Positions 7,502-15,814 of a stretch of 52,706 bases of DNA are shown here, piece after piece (the first letter of the stretch is position 1; every line of letters starts with the position of its first letter). The position numbers and the translations under genes are program-made. Source of the stretch: Halorubrum aidingense JCM 13560 (GTDB taxonomy: Archaea > Halobacteriota > Halobacteria > Halobacteriales > Haloferacaceae); NCBI RefSeq assembly GCF_000336995.1, contig NZ_AOJI01000003.1:1-52706 (forward strand), written 5' to 3'. The notes under the pieces were generated by a model, which saw only the letters and a list, made by a program, of their open reading frames with translations, was not told the origin of the DNA and searched no databases.

Positions 7502-8989
7502 CTACGCGAGCCGCTTTTCGAGCGCGGGCTTGACGTACGGCCCGACGAGGATCAGGATGATCGCCGCCGTGATGAGCAGCGACAGCGGCTTCGTCACGAA
7601 GATGTCGTAGGAGCCGCCGGAGATCTGAAGCGATCGCATGAGGTTCTCCTCGGCGATCGGTCCCAAGACGACCCCGAGCACGAACGCGATTATCGAGTAA
7701 TCTTTCCGCACCATGATGTATCCGAAGAACCCGAGCAGGAGGACGGTGATCACGTCGACCCAGTTGGAGCGAAGCGTGTAGCCGCCGACCATCGATAACA
7801 CGAGGATCATCGGGATGATGATGTGGGTGTCGATCAGGGTGAGCTTGGCCAGGCGAGTGACGACGAGCACGCCGATCAGGATGATGAAGATGTTGCCGAT
7901 CAGGAGCGCGATCAGAAACGCGTAGGTGATGTGCAGGTCGGTCTCGAACAGCTGCGGGCCGGGGCGCAGTCCGTGCATCAGCAGGCCGCCGAGCAGCACG
8001 GCGGTCGAGCCGCTGCCGGGGATCCCGAACGAGATGGTCGGGATCAGCGACCCGCCGATGGTGCCGTTGTTCGACGCCTCACTGGAGATGACGCCGAGGG
8101 GGTTGCCGTTACCGAACGAGCCGGGGTCGTCGGAGCTCCGCATCGACTCGCCGTACGCGAGGAAGTTCGAGACGGTCGCGCCGGCGCCCGGAATCGCACC
8201 GATGAACATGCCGATGTAGCCGGATTTGATGATCGTCCCGGGGTGCGAAAGCGTCTCCTTGACGCCGGAGAGCGTGCTTCCGGTCAGATCGATATCGCCG
8301 TCCGCGATCCCGCCCTCTTGGCCGGCGAGCTTCAGCATCTCGGCGATCGCGAACATCCCGATGAGCGCCGCGATGAAGTCGATGCCGTCGTAGAGCCCGA
8401 GGCTCCCGTAGGTGTACCGGAGCTCCGGGGAGTTCGGGGCGATGCCGATCGTCGTGATCAGCAGCCCGGCCGCGCCGGCGACGAGCCCCTTGACCATGGA
8501 GCCGTCGGCGACGATGGTGATCATCGAGAGTCCGAGGATCGCCATCAGGAAGTACTCGGGCGAGCCGAACAGCAACACGGCCTCGATCAGGATCGGCGAG
8601 ATGAGCAGCAGCGTGATCACGGAGAGGAACCCGCCGACCGCGGACGCGGTCGCGGACATCGAGAGCGCGTCGATGGCGCGTCCCTGCTTCGCCATCGGAT
8701 AGCCGTCGAACGTCGTCGCGGCCGCCCCGCCGGTCCCCGGCACGTTCACCAGGATGGCGGAGATACTGCCGCCGTACATCGCGCCGCTGTACATGCTCAC
8801 GAGCAGGATGATCGCGTTGATCGGGCCCAATGGGAGCGTCAGGGGCAAGATGATCGCCATCCCGAGCGAGGAGCCGATCCCCGGGAGAGCGCCCGCGATC
8901 ATGCCGAGCGTCAGCCCGATGACCACCCAGAGCGGCGTCGGCCAGCTGAAGACGAGCGAAAGCGCCTCGGAGAAGGCGGCGAAAGCCAT
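7502..8989 (-). CDS. tctA: tripartite tricarboxylate transporter large permease TctA
   Basis: This 495-residue large membrane subunit of a TTT-family transporter carries about 12 hydrophobic segments and the conserved GALPGIGSSLGMAIILPLT and GxIPGAGATVSNFLAYGESMR blocks that define the TctA family. The second motif, SFGIPGSGSTAVLLGGLL, is also present. It starts directly after the tctB stop codon in a leftward operon. It acts with the small subunit TctB and the lipid-anchored binding protein TctC to import a carboxylate using an ion gradient. Known substrates of the family include citrate, tartrate, tricarballylate, propionate-type acids and aromatic acids such as terephthalate. The substrate here is unknown. 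Confidence 0.95.
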   Translation of the reverse strand: MAFAAFSEALSLVFSWPTPLWVVIGLTLGMIAGALPGIGSSLGMAIILPLTLPLGPINAIILLVSMYSGAMYGGSISAILVNVPGTGGAAATTFDGYPMAKQGRAIDALSMSATASAVGGFLSVITLLLISPILIEAVLLFGSPEYFLMAILGLSMITIVADGSMVKGLVAGAAGLLITTIGIAPNSPELRYTYGSLGLYDGIDFIAALIGMFAIAEMLKLAGQEGGIADGDIDLTGSTLSGVKETLSHPGTIIKSGYIGMFIGAIPGAGATVSNFLAYGESMRSSDDPGSFGNGNPLGVISSEASNNGTIGGSLIPTISFGIPGSGSTAVLLGGLLMHGLRPGPQLFETDLHITYAFLIALLIGNIFIILIGVLVVTRLAKLTLIDTHIIIPMILVLSMVGGYTLRSNWVDVITVLLLGFFGYIMVRKDYSIIAFVLGVVLGPIAEENLMRSLQISGGSYDIFVTKPLSLLITAAIILILVGPYVKPALEKRLA

Positions 8990-9586
8990 CTAGAACACCC
9001 CGCTGGTGAGGAAGATTTCACCGCGGTCGAGCGGGACGCCGAGCACCGACATGAAGCCGAACGCGATCGCGAAGCCGATGACGGCGAGCACGCCGGTGAG
9101 GTGCCACGGCTGTTTAAACCAGTACCCGTACGCGACGACGAACAGCGGCGTCGCCCAGAGGATACCGATCGCGAAGCCGACCGCGGCGTATCCGGTGATA
9201 ACGAGGGCCGTAAACACCGAATCGTGGATCGGTCGCCCGACAGTGGAGAACTCGTTCCGGTCGGTCTGCGCCGTGTCGGCCCCCGCTTGTTGCTGCTCTT
9301 CGGCCTTTTGCTGGCGCTTCTCGAAGTCCTCGTCGGCCTCGAAGACGCCCGCCGACTCCTCGACGACGGCTCGAAGCCCCTCGGGGAGGTACTTCGAGAA
9401 GAAGATCAAGAGCGCACCGACGAACACGACCGACCCCGTCAGTCGCGGGAAGCGCGCGGCCGCACTGATGTCGAAGCGGAACGTCTCGACGAGCGCAAAG
9501 CCCGACCCGAGGATGAGCACGATCAGGAGGACGCGCTCCTGATCGAACCGTTCGGACAGCCGTCGATACAGCGATTTACGTGACAT
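8990..9586 (-). CDS. tctB: tripartite tricarboxylate transporter small permease TctB
   Basis: This 198-residue protein has four hydrophobic segments (about residues 20-35, 50-65, 125-145 and 160-180) and the TctB-family layout. A long hydrophilic, Gln/Glu-rich stretch between segments two and three (about residues 75-115) is longer than in bacterial TctB, whose usual length is about 150 residues. The gene is immediately followed by tctA with no spacer and preceded by tctC with a 94-nt gap. Assignment rests mainly on the hydropathy pattern and its place in the tctC-tctB-tctA order. Confidence 0.88.
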   Translation of the reverse strand: MSRKSLYRRLSERFDQERVLLIVLILGSGFALVETFRFDISAAARFPRLTGSVVFVGALLIFFSKYLPEGLRAVVEESAGVFEADEDFEKRQQKAEEQQQAGADTAQTDRNEFSTVGRPIHDSVFTALVITGYAAVGFAIGILWATPLFVVAYGYWFKQPWHLTGVLAVIGFAIAFGFMSVLGVPLDRGEIFLTSGVF

Positions 9587-9680
9587 GCTTGCGTGGTACT
9601 GGTGTTTGAGTGGTATTAATACACATGGTCTCGGCTGGTGGTGCGGCAGATGACAAACCCGCGGTGGGAAAGCGGTGCGC

Positions 9681-10712
9681 CTACTGGCTCGCGGCGTCGC
9701 GGACCGCTTCGAGGTCGACCTGTTCGGGGATCTGTTCGAACGCGTCGGCGACGGCGTTGGAGGCGCTCTCGGGGCCGCCGTACTCGACGACGTTACCGGT
9801 CTCTTCGGACCAGCTCTGGACCTCGTCGGTCTGGAGGGCCGCTTCGAGTGCCTCCGTCAGCACCTCGATGTGGTCCTCGGAGGTCCCTTCCGGGGCGAAG
9901 ACGCCGCGGACGAGCTGCCCGAGGAAGTCGATGTTGTCGTAGCCGAGGTCGGTGGTGCTCGGAATGTCCGGGAACACTTCGGAGCCCTGACTCGATAGAC
10001 ACGCAAGGACGTCGATGCGGTCGTCTTCGGCCGCGCCAGCGGCGCCGGTGTCGGTGGCGATCGAGACGGGCACCTCGTCGGAGATGGTCGCCTGAACGGC
10101 CGGGCCGGTCCCGTCGTAGCCGACGTATCGGTCCCACTGGAGGTCGTAGCTGTCGTTCCCCTTCATCAGGAGAGCCAGCACGTGGTCGACGCCGCCGCGT
10201 TCCTTCCCCGAGAAGATTTCGAGCTCGCCGTCGGCGTAGCGGTCGATCATGTCTTCGAAGCCCTCGATCTCGTAGCTGGGGTTCGCGACGACGACGAACG
10301 GCGTCCGCGCGTACGTCCCGATACCTTCGAGCTTGGTCATGTCGTACTCCGGCGGGTTGACCATCGCCGAGACGGGCGTGGACGGCGGGTTGAACCCACC
10401 GATGGTGTAGCCGTCGGGATCGGCGTTGTACAGCTGGCCGGTGCCGCGAAGCGACGCCGCACCGGGGACGTTCTCGATCGCGATGTTCGTACCGAGTTCG
10501 TCTCCCATGTGGCTGATGAACTGGCGGGCGTACGTGTCGGTTCCGCCGCCCTCCGAGAAGGGGATGATGTACGTGATGTCTCCGTCGGGGTACTCGCCGT
10601 CGCCCCCGCCCGAACAGCCGGCGAGGCCGGTCATCGCCGCCGCCGATGCGGCACCGGTGTACTTGATGTAGTCACGACGGGTAGCAGACGATCGATCGTT
10701 ATTGTCTCCCAT
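9681..10712 (-). CDS. tctC: TTT-family solute-binding lipoprotein TctC
   Basis: This 343-residue extracytoplasmic substrate-binding protein begins with a Tat-type signal (RRDYIKY, Arg12-Arg13) and a haloarchaeal lipobox LAGC with Cys33, so it should be exported folded and lipid-anchored. The mature part opens with ITYIIPFSEGGGTDTYAR, which matches the PFxxGGxxD ligand-binding signature of Bug/TctC proteins. A TATA-like segment near 10735-10745 is about 27 nt before the ATG. It leads the tctC-tctB-tctA operon. An M29-like gene lies upstream in the same direction. Bug proteins bind carboxylates by two bound waters, so a carboxylated substrate is expected. Confidence 0.93.
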   Translation of the reverse strand: MGDNNDRSSATRRDYIKYTGAASAAAMTGLAGCSGGGDGEYPDGDITYIIPFSEGGGTDTYARQFISHMGDELGTNIAIENVPGAASLRGTGQLYNADPDGYTIGGFNPPSTPVSAMVNPPEYDMTKLEGIGTYARTPFVVVANPSYEIEGFEDMIDRYADGELEIFSGKERGGVDHVLALLMKGNDSYDLQWDRYVGYDGTGPAVQATISDEVPVSIATDTGAAGAAEDDRIDVLACLSSQGSEVFPDIPSTTDLGYDNIDFLGQLVRGVFAPEGTSEDHIEVLTEALEAALQTDEVQSWSEETGNVVEYGGPESASNAVADAFEQIPEQVDLEAVRDAASQ

Positions 10713-10879
10713 ACAAACGTAACGAAAGTCAGAACCCTATTTGAATCTTTTGGTACACGACTCTATTAAGAAATCGAGTTTATTTACGAACGCATCGGTA
10801 GAACCCGAGAACGTGCAGTATTCCAATTGTTGGCGGCGAAAATGAGGAGAATAGATATTATAAACGGATACCGGGTGGA

Positions 10880-11857
10880 TCAGAAGAAAGTGAAGTCACC
10901 GTCCTCGACGACGACTTCGCCGTCGAGTTCGAGCGTCGGTTCGGCCATCATCGCGTCGAAGTGAACGGGTGCGCGGGTGGTGCCGCCGAGGTTGCTGCTG
11001 GTGCCAATCCCGAAGTGGACGTTGCCGTAGCGACCGTGGTCGTTCGAGAACCAGCCGTTGAAATCGGGACACTCGGGGTTCATACCAACCGCGAGCTGGG
11101 CGATGTTGTAGACGGCCGGGTCGTCGTGTTCGGCCCAGACGCGCGCGATCTTCTGCGCCTCCTTGCCCCCTTCAACCGAGGTGACCGCGCCGTCTTCGAT
11201 CTCCATCCGAACCGGCTCCTCGAGGACGCCGATGTCGAGGTTCGGGATCGCGCCGTCGAAGACGACGGTCCCGTCGGTGCCGCCCTCGACCGGAGAGATG
11301 TTCGCCTCGATGTGCACCAGCGCGGTGAACTCGCCCGCCTCGTCCGCGATCCCGGGGTGTGAGTTGCCGTCCCGACCCTCCAAGTCGACGGTGACGTCCG
11401 TCCCCTGCGGGGACGTGACGCGCGCCTCGCTCGCCTCGGAGAACTTCCGCGCCATCTCCTCGCAGTGGGGGCGCATCCCCTCGTAGTCGGCGTACAGCCC
11501 GCCGCGGATGAGCTGTTCGTCGGTGAACTTCACCATGCTGATGACGCGCGCGCCGTTCTCCTTCGCCTCGGCGGTCGCGCTGGAGTGAGTGATCGACCGG
11601 TGGACCGGCGTGATGATCACGTCGGCCTCCATCATCGCGGCCGCGACGGTGTCTTCGGGCTCGTTGCCGTCGTACTCGCGGGGGTCCATCATCGTCATCG
11701 TCACGTTGGCGTCGCGTTCGTTGGCCGCCGCGGCGACGCGCTCGGCGACGTCCGCGACCTGCCAGTCGGTCACGACCAGCACGTCCTCGCCGGCTTCGAT
11801 CGCGGCGCAGGTGTCGACGACGATACTCGCTCCTTTCATCTCTTGGATGGAATCCAT
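10880..11857 (-). CDS. M29/COG2309-like metalloprotein, paralogue 2
   Basis: This 325-residue member of the aminopeptidase-T/NicX superfamily retains His281 (GNVHFGIG) and His299/Asp301 (PVHFDAM). The position held by Glu in the two neighbouring paralogues is Gln254 here (NIAQLAVGMN), so its metal site may differ. The ATG at 11857 is chosen over one 15 nt upstream because a TATA-like box (11881-11887) lies about 27 nt before it and the N-terminus then aligns with paralogue 3. It is transcribed toward tctC with a 167-nt gap and may share its regulation. A perfect 21-bp tandem repeat lies just upstream of its promoter. Activity is unknown. Confidence 0.75.
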   Translation of the reverse strand: MDSIQEMKGASIVVDTCAAIEAGEDVLVVTDWQVADVAERVAAAANERDANVTMTMMDPREYDGNEPEDTVAAAMMEADVIITPVHRSITHSSATAEAKENGARVISMVKFTDEQLIRGGLYADYEGMRPHCEEMARKFSEASEARVTSPQGTDVTVDLEGRDGNSHPGIADEAGEFTALVHIEANISPVEGGTDGTVVFDGAIPNLDIGVLEEPVRMEIEDGAVTSVEGGKEAQKIARVWAEHDDPAVYNIAQLAVGMNPECPDFNGWFSNDHGRYGNVHFGIGTSSNLGGTTRAPVHFDAMMAEPTLELDGEVVVEDGDFTFF

Positions 11858-11887
11858 GTCCCGACAACACACAGCGGGCTACTAATA

Positions 11888-11929
11888 CGTTCCTGAACCG
11901 GTCGGTCGCGTTCCTGAACCGGTCGGTCG
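11888..11929. promoter_or_regulatory. perfect 21-bp tandem repeat, likely operator pair
   Basis: Two identical 21-bp units (11888-11908 and 11909-11929), each with the interrupted palindrome GTTC-CT-GAAC, abut the TATA-like box of the leftward M29-like gene. They sit in the divergent promoter region shared with the rightward M29-like gene at 12064. The 21-bp period places both sites on the same DNA face. Confidence 0.6.
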
Positions 11930-12063
11930 AGCTCCCTGCCGCGCCCGGGTACCCGATGCGCCGAATTCGGGAGCCGGCCGCGAATACTCACAGGATCGAG
12001 ACATGTGATCGGATCGCACCGACGTGTTTATGTATTTCCCAATGATCGATCGATCTGGTCATA

Positions 12064-13038
12064 ATGTTAGACGTCGAAATGGCGGCGGCAGCACGGGGTA
12101 TCGTCGAGGACTGTCTCGACGTTCAGCCCGGCGAGGAGGTCCTCGTTATCGCAGACGCGAGAAAAGAGCGAGTCGCACGGAGTATCGCCCGAGCCGCGGC
12201 GGGAGCGGGCGGCGAGGCGATCACGATGACGATGCCGCTTCTCGAGAGTCACGGCAACGAGCCGCCGACGACGGTCGCGGAGGCGATGGCCGCCGCAGAC
12301 GTCGCGTTCACCTGTACGAGCCACGCGATCACGCACACGCGGTCGCGACTGGCGGCCGCGGAGGCCGGCACTCGGTTCGGGATCCTCCGGAGCGTCACCG
12401 AGGACATGATGGTCGAGGGCGCGATGAGCGTCGACTTCGAAGAGCTCCGCCGACGGACCGAGGCGGTCCGCGACGTGCTCGACGCGGCCACCGAGGCCCA
12501 CGTCACGAGCGACAAGGGCACGGACATCACCTTCAGCCTGGAGGGCTGCTCGGCGTTCTCGCTGGACGGCTACTACCACGAGAACTACGGCTTCGCGACG
12601 CTCCCGCCGGGAGAGTCACCCACCCACCCGGCGGAGGGGACCGCGAACGGCGAGATCGTTATCGACGTCTCGATGGACAACCTGGGACAGGTCGACGAGC
12701 CGATCACCCTGGAGGTCGAAGACGGCTTCGTCACCGACGTCACCGGCGGCGACGACGCCGACGAACTCCGGCGCATCATCGACGAGAACGACGAGAACGC
12801 CGGCAACATCGCGGAGTTCGCGATCGGCACCAACCCCGAGGCGAAGCTCATCGGCAACCTCGCCGAGGACAAAAAGAAGGCCGGAACAGTCCACTTCGCG
12901 GTCGGCGACAACGAGTCGCTCGGCGGCACGCTCAAAAGCGACATCCACCTCGACGGCGTCGTCCGGACGCCGACCGTCCGGCTCGACGGCGAGGTCGTCG
13001 TCGACGACGGCGCGCTCGTCGAGTCGATCTTCGACTGA
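12064..13038 (+). CDS. M29/COG2309-like metalloprotein, paralogue 3
   Basis: This 324-residue protein is clearly related to the two M29-like neighbours. Glu in LPPGES, Glu251 in NIAEFAIGTN, His277 in GTVHFAVG and His295/Asp297 in DIHLDG supply a complete E, E, H, HxD ligand set. A TATA element at about 12026-12036 precedes the ATG by about 30 nt, which fits a leaderless mRNA. It is divergent from paralogue 2, and the intergenic region contains the 21-bp tandem repeat. Superfamily members are exopeptidases or, in NicX, a non-haem-iron ring-cleaving dioxygenase. Three copies beside a carboxylate transporter suggest substrate catabolism rather than general proteolysis, which is inference. Confidence 0.78.
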   Translation: MLDVEMAAAARGIVEDCLDVQPGEEVLVIADARKERVARSIARAAAGAGGEAITMTMPLLESHGNEPPTTVAEAMAAADVAFTCTSHAITHTRSRLAAAEAGTRFGILRSVTEDMMVEGAMSVDFEELRRRTEAVRDVLDAATEAHVTSDKGTDITFSLEGCSAFSLDGYYHENYGFATLPPGESPTHPAEGTANGEIVIDVSMDNLGQVDEPITLEVEDGFVTDVTGGDDADELRRIIDENDENAGNIAEFAIGTNPEAKLIGNLAEDKKKAGTVHFAVGDNESLGGTLKSDIHLDGVVRTPTVRLDGEVVVDDGALVESIFD

Positions 13039-13073
13039 GCAAACGGAGCCGATCGGAAGTCGCGACGACTGAC

Positions 13074-13080
13074 GTTTTTT
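13074..13080 (+). terminator. T-run terminator candidate
   Basis: A run of six T (13075-13080) lies 36 nt after the stop of the M29-like gene at 12064, between convergent genes. Archaeal termination commonly uses such T tracts. There is no strong hairpin. Confidence 0.4.
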
Positions 13081-13107
13081 AACGACGGCAGATCCGGCTA
13101 GACCCGG

Positions 13108-14274
13108 TTACACCCGATCGAGGTCCCGAGCGAACGCCGTGCCGCTCATCAGGAGCCGCGCGGTCCGGTCGATGGAGACGGCGTCGATCGTCCGCGCTCC
13201 GTCGCCGGCGGCGGCCCCGGTTTCGACGCCGATGCGAATCGTCCCCTTCGGGTGCCCGATCCGAACCGCCTCACCCGAGCCGCGGGCGACCGCCTCGGTG
13301 ACCGTTCCCGGTACCCGCGTCGCGGCGGCGAGACACATGGCCCCGGTGGTCGCGTAGGCGTGATGCGGGTGTCCGGTCGAGACCATTCGCGCGACGACGT
13401 CGACGTCGGCCGCCTCGACCGTCGATCCGACGGTCGTCGCATATGCCGTCGGCGGGGCGACGACGGCGATAAACGGCATGGTCGGTCGCTCGTCGACCGC
13501 GTCCGCGGGGTCGTCGACCAATCCGAGTTTCACGCACGCTGCACCGCGAATCCGTTCGAGTCGGTCGAGGAGGCCGTCCCGCTCCGCGAGGGTCGCGGGC
13601 GATTCGGTCCCGTCGAGCCCGAGGTCCGCGGCCCGCAGGAACACCGTCACGTTCGTCGCGTCGACGATGGAGACCGTGTACGTCTCCCCGTCGACGGCGA
13701 GTTCGTCGGTCGGGTTTCCGGTCGGGAGCGTGGCGCCGAGCATCCCGCCACCGGGATCGAGGTACCGCGTGGGAATCCGCGCGCCGGACCCGGGGACGCC
13801 GTCGATCTGACAGGACCCGTACGGCGTCGGCTCCCCGTCGACGACGGGCACGTCCTGTTCGAGCAGCGAGTCGGTGTTCTCGCTGTAGATCCGCACCGTC
13901 GTGGTCGGCTCGGTCGCGTCGACGAGCCCCTCGAGGACGCCGTAGACGCCGACGGCGCTCGCGAGGTTCCCGCAGTTACCGTCCCAGTCGACGACCGCGT
14001 TCTCGATGCCGACCTGCGCGTATCGGTACCGCAGATCGGCGTCGTCGCGGTCGGCCGCGTCCACGAGCATGAGCTTGCTCGTGTGCGTGTGTGACCCGCC
14101 CAGCCCGTCGACCTGAAGGGGGTCCGGCGAGCCGAACAGTTCGAGGACGAACTCGTCACGCGCCGTCGGGTCCTCGGGCAGGATCGCGCTCGACGCGAAG
14201 AAACCCTTGCTCGTGCCGCCGCGGATGAGGTGACCGTCGACTCCGCGTTGGTGTCGTGAGCGGTGGTGAACCAT
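13108..14274 (-). CDS. PrpF-family isomerase, copy 1
   Basis: This 388-residue protein has the diaminopimelate-epimerase-like two-lobe fold of the PrpF family, shown by LIRGGTSKG at the N-terminus, GLGGSHTHTSKL (Lys67), DGNCGNL (Cys101) and the C-terminal GHPKGTI. Known members are the aconitate isomerase PrpF of the 2-methylcitrate pathway, 4-oxalomesaconate tautomerase GalD and methylitaconate isomerase. All shift a double bond or isomerise unsaturated tri- or dicarboxylates. The ATG at 14274 is favoured over GTG 14280 because of a TATA-like box (about 14295-14305). It is divergent from the CapA gene. A second PrpF gene lies 4 kb away, so two isomerisation steps or two substrates are possible. 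Confidence 0.88.
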   Translation of the reverse strand: MVHHRSRHQRGVDGHLIRGGTSKGFFASSAILPEDPTARDEFVLELFGSPDPLQVDGLGGSHTHTSKLMLVDAADRDDADLRYRYAQVGIENAVVDWDGNCGNLASAVGVYGVLEGLVDATEPTTTVRIYSENTDSLLEQDVPVVDGEPTPYGSCQIDGVPGSGARIPTRYLDPGGGMLGATLPTGNPTDELAVDGETYTVSIVDATNVTVFLRAADLGLDGTESPATLAERDGLLDRLERIRGAACVKLGLVDDPADAVDERPTMPFIAVVAPPTAYATTVGSTVEAADVDVVARMVSTGHPHHAYATTGAMCLAAATRVPGTVTEAVARGSGEAVRIGHPKGTIRIGVETGAAAGDGARTIDAVSIDRTARLLMSGTAFARDLDRV

Positions 14275-14355
14275 GCGCACAGATGACGCCCACGGGAAAT
14301 AAGCCTACGCGATCGGCCGCGAAAACGTCTTAGTGGGCGGCGTCGAGCGGACGGT

Positions 14356-15774
14356 ATGAGCGGACCACGCAGTACGAGCGACCCAGGCAGCACGAGCGAA
14401 TCGAGGTCATCGTGCACGATCGCGGCCGCCGGCGACGCGATCGTCACGCGACGACTCACTCCCGCCGCGGACGCTGACCGACAGATCGGCGACCTCCGCG
14501 GCGTCATCGACGACGCCGACGCCGCGGTGGCGAACCTCGAAGTCGTCCTGCCAGAGCGGGACGCCGCCGCGACGCCGCTGCCGCCCGTTCCGTCGCAGTA
14601 CCAGTACCTCAGCCCGCTGGCCGGCATCCTGATGCGGGCCGAGCCGTTCGTGCTCGACGAGCTCGACGCGTTCGGGTTCGACCTGTTCGCGACCGCGTCG
14701 AACCACTCCTTCGACTACGGCCGGCACGGAATGCGGTCGACGATGGACGCCCTCCGGGAGCGCGAACTGCCGTTCGCCGGGATGGGCGAGTCGCTCGCGG
14801 ACGCCCGGCGTCCCGCGTACGTCGACACCCACGGCGGCCGAGTCGGGTTGGTCGCCGCGAACGCCAGCATCGCGCCGGGGAGCGAGGCCGGCCCCGCCTC
14901 GGCCGACCACCCCGGACGAACGGGGATCAACCCCCTCCACCTCCGCTGGATACACGGGGCGTCCGCCGACGGGCTCGCTCGTCTCCGGGAGTTGCGCACG
15001 GACCTCGGCCTCGACGACCTCCACGAGACGTGGCTGGTCCGCGAGGACCCCGACTGGAAGGACCGCCCCTACGAGCGGTTCCTCCACGCGTTCTTCGAGG
15101 AGGTCGACGACGAAGCGCTGCCGAGCGTCCGGTTCGAGCCCCTCGCGGACGAGCGACAGGCGTACCTCGATTCGGTCGCGGTCGCGGCGGAGCGAGCGGA
15201 CTACGCGATCGCGAGCCTGCACGGGCATCAGGCGCCCGGTGGCGTGCGGAACACCGACGAGACCCCCGACTACGTCCGGTCGTTCGCGCGCGACTGCATC
15301 GACGCCGGAGCGGACCTCTTCGTCGGGACCGGTCCGCACGTCCTGCGCGGGATGGAACTGTACCGCGGGCGGCCGGTGTTCTACTCGCTCGGCAACTTCG
15401 CGTACCAGACCGAGACCATCGAGCGGCTGCCCGCGGAGAGCTACGACTACTACGGCGTCGACGATGCGACCGACCCGGCGGCGCTGTTCCGCTCGCGCTA
15501 CCGCGACGCGAACGGGGACCCAAAAGGGAGTCTCGCCCGAGACGGGTACTGGGAGACGATCGTTCCGGTCTGTGAGTTCGAGGACGGCGAGTTGGCGTCG
15601 CTGCGGCTGTACCCGTGTTCGCTCGGCCAAGAGCGCGCGCTTCCGCGGCGCGGAACGCCGGCGCTCGCGAGCGGCGATCGCGCCGAGGAGATACTCGCCC
15701 GGTTCGCCGCCCTCTCGGAGCCGTTCGGAACGGAGGTCTCGGTCGAAGACGGGGTCGGGATCGTCAGCCGCTGA
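14356..15774 (+). CDS. CapA-family metallophosphatase-like protein
   Basis: This 472-residue protein has the calcineurin-like CapA/PgsA fold named from poly-gamma-glutamate synthesis. It shows GDAIVTRRL, NLEVVLPE, NHSFDYG, HGHQ, GTGPHVLRG and SLGNFAYQ, the metal-site motifs in their usual order. There is no signal peptide or membrane segment, unlike the membrane-anchored CapA of capsule operons, so it is probably cytoplasmic. The first 20 residues are Ser/Thr/Arg-rich. A TATA-like element near 14327 gives a leaderless start at 14356. It sits between the PrpF and alcohol dehydrogenase genes of the catabolic island. Its role may be hydrolysis of a phosphoester or amide intermediate, but that is a guess. 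Confidence 0.85.
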   Translation: MSGPRSTSDPGSTSESRSSCTIAAAGDAIVTRRLTPAADADRQIGDLRGVIDDADAAVANLEVVLPERDAAATPLPPVPSQYQYLSPLAGILMRAEPFVLDELDAFGFDLFATASNHSFDYGRHGMRSTMDALRERELPFAGMGESLADARRPAYVDTHGGRVGLVAANASIAPGSEAGPASADHPGRTGINPLHLRWIHGASADGLARLRELRTDLGLDDLHETWLVREDPDWKDRPYERFLHAFFEEVDDEALPSVRFEPLADERQAYLDSVAVAAERADYAIASLHGHQAPGGVRNTDETPDYVRSFARDCIDAGADLFVGTGPHVLRGMELYRGRPVFYSLGNFAYQTETIERLPAESYDYYGVDDATDPAALFRSRYRDANGDPKGSLARDGYWETIVPVCEFEDGELASLRLYPCSLGQERALPRRGTPALASGDRAEEILARFAALSEPFGTEVSVEDGVGIVSR

Positions 15775-15814
15775 GCCCGTCGGCGGCGGCGTCAGTTTCG
15801 GAGGGGAGCGCGTA

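Noticed and set aside
6395..13038. Naming the three M29-like genes as nicX (2,5-dihydroxypyridine dioxygenase)
   Set aside because: The E, E, H, HxD pattern and the His to His-x-Asp spacing look more like M29 peptidases, and deformylase or maleamate amidase genes of the nicotinate pathway are absent. The substrate remains open.
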